Positions 30,517 to 37,050 of a stretch of 42,855 nt of DNA are shown here, in pieces. The notes under the pieces are model-generated. The model saw only the letters and a list, made by a program, of their open reading frames with translations. It was not told the DNA's origin and did not search any database. The DNA lies in assembly GCA_943325035.2 (NCBI GenBank), contig CALPNW020000004.1:1-42855 (forward strand), read 5' to 3'. A program made the translations under genes and the position numbers. Each line of letters starts with the position of its first letter. Positions within the stretch are counted from its first letter, which is position 1. Source of the stretch: Sphingobacterium thalpophilum. Lineage in GTDB: Bacteria > Bacteroidota > Bacteroidia > Chitinophagales > Chitinophagaceae.

Positions 30517-33102
30517 TCAGGCAGAATTTCTGGCTGCGTTGATAATGCCAAACATACTGCGTGTCACCAGTTTTTCATAAGTGGCTTTCTGGTCTTCCGT
30601 TAAGGATGTATTGTGCAACTGATGCAATGCATATTGTTGTATGGTAAGCAGCGGCAATACAATTTTATCACGCAGTAATATGGACGCCCTGCCTGTTTTA
30701 TCCTCCTGCATTAATTGGTCGGCTCCGGCCAGTTCCAGCACCAGTTTTTCTGTTAAATCAAATTCATTTTTGATCAGCTGCCAAACCGGTCCGAATAAAG
30801 GGTCGTTCTGAATATAGGCTGTTAATGGAAAGAAAGATTTAAGCATACTCATCATGCTGTTGTCTATCAGGGTTCTGAAGTATAGTACATTGTTGAATAA
30901 GGATTGAACCTCTTTCCATTTGCCCAGCTCCTTCATTGTTTGTAATGCAGTTCCTACACCAAAATAACCGGGCACATTTTGTTTGAGCTGGCTCCAGCTT
31001 CCTACAAATGGAATTGCTCGGAGGTCTTCAAATTTCAGTTGGTTGGAATTGCCTCTTTTTCCCGGCCGGCTGGCAATATTACTTTTACTGTAATAGTCAA
31101 GCGGACTGAACTGCTGCATATATGGTAGGAATTGCGGATGTTCCTTGAAAGACTGGTATACACCATGACTGATTTCACCGAGTTGCTCCAGTATTTGTCT
31201 GTCTGTGGTGGAAAGTTGCTTTCTGTTTTCTGCGAAAACGGTATTACTTACACCTGCACTCAGAAACTGTTCGAGGTTGAACTGCGAAGACTGAATGGTG
31301 CCAAAATTAGAAGTGATCGTTTGCCCCTGAATAGTTAATTGAATTTCTTCGTTCTCAATATTATTACCAAGCGATGCATAAAACTGATTGGTCTTTCCAC
31401 CCCCACGCGAAGGAGGCCCGCCTCTGCCATCGAAAAATTTCACCTTAATGGCATTTTTTCTGGAAATGAAAGTAAGTTGTTCTTTAGCAGTGTAAATGCT
31501 CCAGTTGGCCTGTAAATAGCCCCCGTCTTTGGTTCCGTCACTAAAGCCCAGCATGATGGTCTGGTACTGGTTTCTCTGGGTCAGGTGATTTTTATAAACT
31601 GGAAAGCTATACAGAAACTCCATGATTTTTTCTGCTTCTTTCAGGTCATCAATTGTTTCGAATAAGGGTACTATGTCGATGGTTAACTGTTGGGTGTTCC
31701 ATCCGCAAAGCCGGAATAAAGTAAATACCTCCATTACATTCAATGCAGACTGACAGTTGCTGATTACATACCGGTGACAACCGGCCTCTCCGTTTATTTG
31801 CTGGATGGAATGGATGGCAAAAATACTTTCGAGGGTGTCTTTGGATATTTCTTCGGTCACCGCAGAAGTTTCCACCACTGTTTCAATTGCGCAGAGTGCT
31901 TCTATTTTAGCAGATTCACTGAGTGATGCATAATTAACGGGCAGTATGCCTGTTCCGGTATTTTTCAGGAGTGTCTGGTGAATATCATGAATCACCCTGG
32001 TGTGAATTCTGCTGTCCTGGCGGATGTCCAGCGACGCAAACCAGGTTCCGAAAATTTTTACTTTATTGATAAGACTGTCTACCCTGCCAATGTAAAGGCT
32101 GTGGTGCTTCTGTTGAAGGAGATCCTTAATAGCAATCAGTGTCTGCAACAGTTCGTCTTTATGAATCCGCTTGCTTTCTTTGGGGCGGAATACATTTTCA
32201 TACAATTGTTCTTCGAGCCCGCTGATCAGCGTGTCTACTCCGGCAAAAGTGAGTTTGCGTTTTAGTTGACGGATATCCCTGTAATAGCAAACCACAATGG
32301 CACTCCGCAATGACTCCGCTACTTTAAGGGTAGTGGCCGCATTAACAAATGGATTGCCATCTCTGTCTCCTCCGGGCCAGAAACCGAGTTCAATAAAAGG
32401 GTTGTTGCAATCGTATTCTCCGTCGAAAATTTCCCGTTGAATAAAATTGTAAATATTGCCGATGGAACGGTACAGGATATTCTCCAGGTACCACATCAGA
32501 TTAAGGGCTTCGTTGAAGGGGGTGGGTTGTTTTTTATTAAAGAAAGGAGTAATGCCAAGTTGCTGAATAAAGAGGTTGATCGTTTGAAAATCATTCTTTG
32601 CAATGGCTTCTCCCAGGTCATGAATAATGCCCAGCACACTGCCTGGATAAAATTGGGTAGGGTGAGCAGTAAGTACTACGCGTACTTTAAAATTCCGGAG
32701 TTTTTCTTTTAACTCAGGTATTTTTCCGGTAAATAAGGCTTCGTTATACAGCGCTTTTAAACTGCCTGGTCCATTGAGCGGATGAACAGAATCAAACGCG
32801 GCGTCTTCTATGGAATCGAACAAAACCACCTGTCTTTCTATGTACTGAACAAATTTAAACAGCCGCTCTATTTTGTCTGTGTCGGTAACGGCCGTAGTAT
32901 GCTGTTTAAAGAACTGGTCTATGATCTGCATAGGATCCCGGCCTTCCTGATAGCCATCAACACAAGCCTGCAATAGAATGGGTAACAGGGCGCCAACATT
33001 GGCAATGCCTGAAAATGGCAGCGCTGCAAATAAGCTGTTGTAGATCGTATACTTATCGGTAACGTTCCATTTGAATTGTTGTATGTTGGCGGAAGACGGC
33101 AT
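30517..33102 (-). CDS. ppc: Phosphoenolpyruvate carboxylase
   Basis: 861 residues, close to the usual 880-960. It carboxylates phosphoenolpyruvate to oxaloacetate to refill the TCA cycle. Catalytic segments visible: VVLTAHPTQF (near residue 146), GFWPGGDRDGNPFV, MLGFSDGTKDGGYL (usual form M-x-G-Y-S-D-S-x-K-D), and the mobile loop FFDGRGGPPSRGGGKTN near 560 (other enzymes have FHGRGGSxGRGG). The C-terminus reads NAARNSA where many enzymes end RNTG, keeping the Arg-Asn pair. The whole sequence is a diverged branch, but all core motifs are present, so activity is expected. Monocistronic; convergent with the glycosylase gene. Confidence 0.95.
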   Translation of the reverse strand: MPSSANIQQFKWNVTDKYTIYNSLFAALPFSGIANVGALLPILLQACVDGYQEGRDPMQIIDQFFKQHTTAVTDTDKIERLFKFVQYIERQVVLFDSIEDAAFDSVHPLNGPGSLKALYNEALFTGKIPELKEKLRNFKVRVVLTAHPTQFYPGSVLGIIHDLGEAIAKNDFQTINLFIQQLGITPFFNKKQPTPFNEALNLMWYLENILYRSIGNIYNFIQREIFDGEYDCNNPFIELGFWPGGDRDGNPFVNAATTLKVAESLRSAIVVCYYRDIRQLKRKLTFAGVDTLISGLEEQLYENVFRPKESKRIHKDELLQTLIAIKDLLQQKHHSLYIGRVDSLINKVKIFGTWFASLDIRQDSRIHTRVIHDIHQTLLKNTGTGILPVNYASLSESAKIEALCAIETVVETSAVTEEISKDTLESIFAIHSIQQINGEAGCHRYVISNCQSALNVMEVFTLFRLCGWNTQQLTIDIVPLFETIDDLKEAEKIMEFLYSFPVYKNHLTQRNQYQTIMLGFSDGTKDGGYLQANWSIYTAKEQLTFISRKNAIKVKFFDGRGGPPSRGGGKTNQFYASLGNNIENEEIQLTIQGQTITSNFGTIQSSQFNLEQFLSAGVSNTVFAENRKQLSTTDRQILEQLGEISHGVYQSFKEHPQFLPYMQQFSPLDYYSKSNIASRPGKRGNSNQLKFEDLRAIPFVGSWSQLKQNVPGYFGVGTALQTMKELGKWKEVQSLFNNVLYFRTLIDNSMMSMLKSFFPLTAYIQNDPLFGPVWQLIKNEFDLTEKLVLELAGADQLMQEDKTGRASILLRDKIVLPLLTIQQYALHQLHNTSLTEDQKATYEKLVTRSMFGIINAARNSA

Positions 33103-33124
33103 ATGTTATAAAAGAACAATTTAT

Positions 33125-33132
33125 GAAAATTA
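33125..33132 (-). promoter_or_regulatory. ppc: Candidate -7 element for ppc
   Basis: On the minus strand TAATTTTC is one base from TAnnTTTG. It would place the start about 16 nt before ATG 33102. No clear -33 element. Confidence 0.35.
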
Positions 33133-33180
33133 GCCCTAACAGTCGTTTGTTTGAGGCCGGAATGGGTGATCCGATAAATT

Positions 33181-33211
33181 TTTAAGTGGAATTAAACCTT
33201 CTGCACTTAAA
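33181..33211. promoter_or_regulatory. Inverted repeat upstream of the ECF sigma gene
   Basis: TTTAAGTG (33181-33188) and CACTTAAA (33204-33211) are perfect 8-bp inverted arms with a 15-bp spacer, ending 38 bp before the sigma factor ATG. Arms spaced about two helical turns centre to centre suggest a dimeric regulator site, possibly for autoregulation. No other evidence. Confidence 0.4.
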
Positions 33212-33249
33212 TTTATCTAATCACTATTCTTAAAACGGCACTGCAGTTC

Positions 33250-33789
33250 ATGGATGATCCAGAAATAATCACCCGGTTTAAACAGGAAGCTACCAAACAC
33301 AGCGCCTATACCGTTCTTGTTAAAAAATACCAGGAGAAATTATACTGGCATATCCGGAGAATATTGCCGGATCATGAGGATGCCAATGATGTATTACAAA
33401 ATACTTTTATAAAAGTCTGGAACGCGCTGGCAACTTTTCGGGAAGACAGTCAGTTATATACCTGGCTTTACCGGATAGCTACCAATGAGAGTTTAAGTTT
33501 TGTTGAACAGCAGAAGCGAAAAGCGGCTATTCCTTTTGATGAAGTGACCGAAGCCTATACCAACAAAATTGCGGCGGATACCAATTTTGATGCAAACCGG
33601 CTGGAATGGAAACTGTTGCAGGCCATTCAGCAATTACCGGAAAAGCAACGGCTGGTATTCAGTTTGCGGTATTACGATGAAATGACCTACGATGAAATGA
33701 GCCGGGTTTTAGATACCAGCGCTGGGGCACTAAAGGCCAGCTACCATCATGCAGCAAAAAAAGTGGAGGAATTTATTAAAAACGGTTAA
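33250..33789 (+). CDS. ECF-type RNA polymerase sigma factor
   Basis: 179 residues, with sigma-70 region 2 and region 4 only. Region 2 (about 20-95) contains PDHEDANDVLQNTFIKVWNA and LYTWLYRIATNESLSFVEQQ; region 4 (about 119-172) contains LPEKQRLVFSLRYYDEMTYD and the helix-turn-helix SRVLDTSAGALKASYHHAAK. The next gene encodes a membrane protein likely to be its anti-sigma factor, and the third gene a periplasmic Spy-like protein, so it probably senses envelope conditions rather than regulating a SusC/SusD locus (those sigma factors usually pair with FecR-type anti-sigmas). Confidence 0.95.
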   Translation: MDDPEIITRFKQEATKHSAYTVLVKKYQEKLYWHIRRILPDHEDANDVLQNTFIKVWNALATFREDSQLYTWLYRIATNESLSFVEQQKRKAAIPFDEVTEAYTNKIAADTNFDANRLEWKLLQAIQQLPEKQRLVFSLRYYDEMTYDEMSRVLDTSAGALKASYHHAAKKVEEFIKNG

Positions 33790-33822
33790 ACCCCCGGGGT
33801 TATAATCAGTCAAACCAACAGC

Positions 33823-34335
33823 ATGGACAATCAGAAAGACATACAAGAAGAACTGGAAGCTATCGCCCCTTTACTGGCTGGCTTGGCGAAGAAACCGGTT
33901 CAATCCTTGCCCAAAGGCTATTTTGAGCAATTCAGCGTAAACCTACCTGCAGAAAAGGCCGTTGTGGTGAAAATGCAGTTCCTGCGGAAATGGATGAGTT
34001 ACGCCTCGGCTGCAGTGGTTGCCGGTATATTGGTTACTGCGGCTTTTGTTTATACAGACCGTGCTAAAGGGATTTCCGAATTTGAACAGTACAGTAAAAT
34101 GGACATTCCCTCCGAAATGAATAAGCTGTCTGAAGAGGAAATGCAAAATTATCTGGCCGGTGCAGTAGTATTAGCCGGTGCAGGGCACTCGGCGGTGGGT
34201 GTAGAAACGGAGCAGGCAACGGAGGAGCAAGGTGCTGAGGAAGAGGGTACTACTGCTACAGCTGTTCGGATAGGTCAGGTTTCTGATGAGGATTTGCTTG
34301 AGTATCTCCAGGAAAATACCGGAAAAATTAATTAA
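33823..34335 (+). CDS. Probable membrane anti-sigma factor
   Basis: 170 residues with one membrane helix at about 57-77 (SYASAAVVAGILVTAAFVYT). The cytoplasmic part has LPKGYFEQFSVNLP at 29-42, a P-x-GYFE type motif that I associate with Bacteroidota proteins encoded next to sigma factors. There is no His-Cys-Cys zinc motif. The periplasmic part carries two related short motifs, LSEEEMQNYL and VSDEDLLEYL, separated by a Glu-rich low-complexity stretch (about 136-148). The anti-sigma role is inferred from topology and from its position 33 bp after the sigma gene. It may be part of a signalling relay with the Spy-like protein. Confidence 0.75.
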   Translation: MDNQKDIQEELEAIAPLLAGLAKKPVQSLPKGYFEQFSVNLPAEKAVVVKMQFLRKWMSYASAAVVAGILVTAAFVYTDRAKGISEFEQYSKMDIPSEMNKLSEEEMQNYLAGAVVLAGAGHSAVGVETEQATEEQGAEEEGTTATAVRIGQVSDEDLLEYLQENTGKIN

Positions 34336-34356
34336 TACACCCCTTAAAATAAAAAA

Positions 34357-34839
34357 ATGAAAAAGTTATTGCTATTGATGCTATTGGTATCCTGTGCTTT
34401 TACTGCTGCTATTGCTCAGCCCGTTAATTCACAACAATCACCACCACCACCACAAAAGGGTCCACACAAACCCGGACAGCAGGCACGTGATAATGTAGAA
34501 GCACTTAAAGTGGCTTTTGTTACCCGACAGTTAAACCTTACTGCCGAGGAAGCACAAAAATTCTGGCCGGTTCACAACAGTTATATGGAGGAACTTAAAA
34601 AAGCCAGAAAAGAGTATACAGACAATGAGATTTCTTTTGAAGAAAAGGCATTGGCTATCCGCAAAAAATACAATACAGATTTTAAGAAAATCCTGAACAG
34701 TGATGAACGCGCCAATCAATTATTCAGGTCCGAAAAAGATTTTAATAATATGATGCGCAAGGAATTGATGGACCGCAAAAAGAATAAAAATCCTAAACCG
34801 AATAAAGGAATGGGCCATAATCCACCGGAAAATAATTAA
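34357..34839 (+). CDS. Periplasmic LTxxQ/Spy-like protein
   Basis: 160 residues. Signal peptide MKKLLLLMLLVSCAFTAAIA is cleaved before QPVNSQ. A Pro/Gln-rich start (SQQSPPPPQKGPHKPGQQ) is followed by an all-helical charged domain: FVTRQLNLTAEEAQKFWPVH, then NDEISFEEKALAIRK-type helices, and a Lys/Asn-rich tail. The pattern resembles Spy/CpxP or CnrX-like LTxxQ proteins, which bind misfolded proteins or metals in the periplasm and can feed back on sigma/anti-sigma pairs. Position as third gene of the sigma cassette (21-bp gap) supports such a role. Family assignment is by pattern, not by strong motif. Confidence 0.75.
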   Translation: MKKLLLLMLLVSCAFTAAIAQPVNSQQSPPPPQKGPHKPGQQARDNVEALKVAFVTRQLNLTAEEAQKFWPVHNSYMEELKKARKEYTDNEISFEEKALAIRKKYNTDFKKILNSDERANQLFRSEKDFNNMMRKELMDRKKNKNPKPNKGMGHNPPENN

Positions 34840-34843
34840 GTCA

Positions 34844-34957
34844 ACCCTGCGCTGATTCAACTAATCCGTGCCTATTAAATTCCGCAGTGTTGATTCAACT
34901 ACCCTGCGCAGGTTAAACTACCCTGCGCTGATACAACTTACCGGTACCAGTTAAAGC
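34844..34957 (-). repeat. 19-bp tandem repeat array overlapping the stop of the MBL-fold gene
   Basis: Six contiguous 19-bp units: 34844-34862, 34863-34881, 34882-34900, 34901-34919, 34920-34938, 34939-34957. On the plus strand the best-conserved unit is ACCCTGCGCTGATTCAACT; units 1, 4 and 5 are closest, 3 matches in its second half, and 2 and 6 are diverged but keep the exact length. The last unit contains the stop codon of the minus-strand gene (34951-34953). The array fills nearly the whole 111-bp gap to the convergent Spy-like gene. Confidence 0.88.
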
Positions 34958-34969
34958 AGCTGGTGCCGG
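34941..34969 (+). terminator. Stem-loop spanning the stop of the MBL-fold gene, possible terminator without T-run
   Basis: CCGGTACCAG (34941-34950), loop TTAAAGCAG, CTGGTGCCGG (34960-34969). As plus-strand RNA this is a 10-bp stem with one G-U pair; on the minus strand the same position becomes an A-C mismatch. No T-run follows. It might end the sigma-operon transcript or be a by-product of the repeat array. Confidence 0.4.
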
Positions 34970-35706
34970 TATACAGGAGCAGAGATGTCGTGATAAAATA
35001 AAAAGGACCAGTTGTTCCTGTTTCCCTCTTCCCACCAGAGTCTTCTGAGTTCCATGCATTTTTTTCCGTCGAAATCATATTTAGCTACAAATCTGCTTTT
35101 CATTTGCTGTAGCTGAGGCGCATCATCCCCACCAAAGAAGACGATCTCCCCATCTTCCTCTATAGTAAATACCTGGTGAAATTTACTATGCGCTCCGGTG
35201 AGTTCGTAACGGATATAATTGTCTATGTAGCCGGTATCTTCATCCAGCCAAATCACTTTGCTGAACTCTGCGAGTAGCTCAAAATCGGCAGGTACATAAG
35301 AAGCAGAACCAATGCCCATTGCAAAATCAAACTCTCTTTGCTGAACATAATATGTAGCGTAGGGGAATGCAATGAATTGCTCTCCGGTTTCATCGTTTCT
35401 GGTACAAATGCCACCTGCATGGTCCTTGTGAAGATGGCTCATTAATACCTTGGTAATCTGCGAGGGATTAAATCCGGCTTTCTGCAGGCTATGGTAAAGC
35501 TGAGGTGTTCCATCCGCCAGATTGTATCCAAGCCCGGTATCAATCAGTATAATATCATTAGCTGTGATGATCAGGAACGGTTGAATTTCTACCAGCAAGC
35601 TTCCGGTTGGCCGGTTATTCAATTCTTCGGAACTGGTATCGAAGGGAACAAATACCTTGGTTTTATCTATCGTAAAACTGCCTTCGGATAAAGGAATGAT
35701 TTTCAT
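34951..35706 (-). CDS. Metallo-beta-lactamase-fold hydrolase
   Basis: 251 residues, no signal peptide, so cytoplasmic. The metal-binding motif HLHKDHAGG (H91, H93, D95, H96) is intact. A further conserved Asp is in FFGGDDAPQ and a late HD in FLFYHDISAP. The overall pattern is that of lactonase-like MBL hydrolases; the substrate cannot be told. Start lies 9 bp after the rodA stop, so it is probably co-transcribed with the cell-wall genes although no direct link is known. The 3' end runs into a 19-bp tandem array. Confidence 0.88.
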   Translation of the reverse strand: MKIIPLSEGSFTIDKTKVFVPFDTSSEELNNRPTGSLLVEIQPFLIITANDIILIDTGLGYNLADGTPQLYHSLQKAGFNPSQITKVLMSHLHKDHAGGICTRNDETGEQFIAFPYATYYVQQREFDFAMGIGSASYVPADFELLAEFSKVIWLDEDTGYIDNYIRYELTGAHSKFHQVFTIEEDGEIVFFGGDDAPQLQQMKSRFVAKYDFDGKKCMELRRLWWEEGNRNNWSFLFYHDISAPVYRHQLL

Positions 35707-35715
35707 AAAAAATAG

Positions 35716-37050
35716 TTAACGCAACACCATCTGTCTGTCGGCATCTAAACGGAGTAAAATAAAAAGCAATATGGTAAAGGAAACCAGCGAGGATCCTCCA
35801 TAACTGATGAGGGGCAATGTTACTCCTGGTGAAGGGAACAACCCAATGGTCATACAGATATTGAAAGCAATGTGAAAGAAAATAATACTGGCCACACTGT
35901 AGGCATAAACCCTGCTGAAAGTACTTCGTTGCCGTTCTGCAATAGCGATGATCCTTAACAGTAAAAACAGGTAGAGCATCAGAAAAGTAAAGCTGCCGGC
36001 AAAGCCAAATGCTTCCGCCAGTGAAGCAAAAACAAAGTCGGTATGCTGTGCGGGAACGTATTTGCCCCTGGTTTGGGTACCCTTTAAAAATCCTCTTCCC
36101 CAGAACCCACCCGACCCGATGGCAATCTTACTCTGGCGAACATTATAGTCATCCGGTTTTCTGGGGGCCTTATCCGATTTCTTGGCCGATTTTTTATTGA
36201 GGCTGCAATCGTAATCTTTTCCGAAGGCACTGTATACCCTTGCACTCTGGTAACACTCCAGTACATTATTAAAAATGAATGGCACTGCAAAACGCTGTAT
36301 GCCTACACAGGTAAACCAGATCACCAATATCAGGTAAAGCAGCCCCTTGCTTTTTTTAATATTTCTACGGAAGGTAAAGATCAGTAAAATAGCTGCAACA
36401 GACAGCAGGATAGCCAGTGTGTCCGGTTCTATCAATAGGGTGGCTATGATGAGTGCAACAAAAGAAAATCCAATGATCAGCACCACCGGAGAAAGTCCCT
36501 CCCGGAACATCACCAGAAAAAAACAGAAGTAAACCAGTGCCATACCAGCTTCGTGCTGTGCCACAGAAATAACTGCAGGAAGCAGACAGATCACTCCTGC
36601 AATGATCTGGGATTTGAATTTGGTGAAGTCTGTTTCCGGTTGTGATAAAAACTTTGCAAGTGCCAGTGCAGTGAAAATCTTACAGATTTCAACAGGCTGG
36701 AGGTTAAAGCCACCGCCCAGCGGTATCCAGCTTTTAGAACCACTGATATTTTTTCCCAGTACAAAAGTAGACAGCATTAATAAAATACCAAATACATAAA
36801 TCAGATTGGCAAATGCTGTAAATAGTTTGCTGTCTGTAAGTAAAATCAGTGTGGCAATAACTGCACAAATGGCTGCAAAAATAAGTTGTTTGCTATAGTT
36901 GGTTTTGCCGCCAATAAAGGATTGCAGCCAGTTGGTGTCTGTCCGGTATTCAATCATAAAAATGCACAGAATACCAATGCCTACCAGTAAAGCATATAGC
37001 CAGATAACCGTGTAGTCTACCCCCTGGGAAATATTTTTTTGTCTGTTCAT
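35716..37050 (-). CDS. rodA: Rod-shape SEDS glycosyltransferase RodA
   Basis: 444 residues with about ten membrane helices. RodA polymerises glycan strands from lipid II with PBP2. Family segments are GSKSWIPLGGGFNLQPVEIC followed by KIFTALALAKFL, the loop RQSKIAIGSGGFWGRGFLKG with VPAQHTDFVFASLAEAFGF, and GLFPSPGVTLPLISYGGSSL. Two oddities: the usual QPDxGT motif reads QHEAGMALVYF, and a Lys-rich stretch CSLNKKSAKKSDKAPRKPDD precedes the loop. The start codon overlaps the PBP2 stop by 4 bp (ATGA), indicating translational coupling. Confidence 0.94.
   Translation of the reverse strand: MNRQKNISQGVDYTVIWLYALLVGIGILCIFMIEYRTDTNWLQSFIGGKTNYSKQLIFAAICAVIATLILLTDSKLFTAFANLIYVFGILLMLSTFVLGKNISGSKSWIPLGGGFNLQPVEICKIFTALALAKFLSQPETDFTKFKSQIIAGVICLLPAVISVAQHEAGMALVYFCFFLVMFREGLSPVVLIIGFSFVALIIATLLIEPDTLAILLSVAAILLIFTFRRNIKKSKGLLYLILVIWFTCVGIQRFAVPFIFNNVLECYQSARVYSAFGKDYDCSLNKKSAKKSDKAPRKPDDYNVRQSKIAIGSGGFWGRGFLKGTQTRGKYVPAQHTDFVFASLAEAFGFAGSFTFLMLYLFLLLRIIAIAERQRSTFSRVYAYSVASIIFFHIAFNICMTIGLFPSPGVTLPLISYGGSSLVSFTILLFILLRLDADRQMVLR

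Noticed and set aside
33188-33220. ECF sigma autoregulatory promoter (GGAATT ... TCTAA)
   Set aside because: The 21-bp spacing between the two boxes is too long for a standard ECF promoter.
34844-34957. CRISPR or integration site
   Set aside because: Contiguous 19-bp units without spacers; no integrase, recombinase or tRNA nearby.
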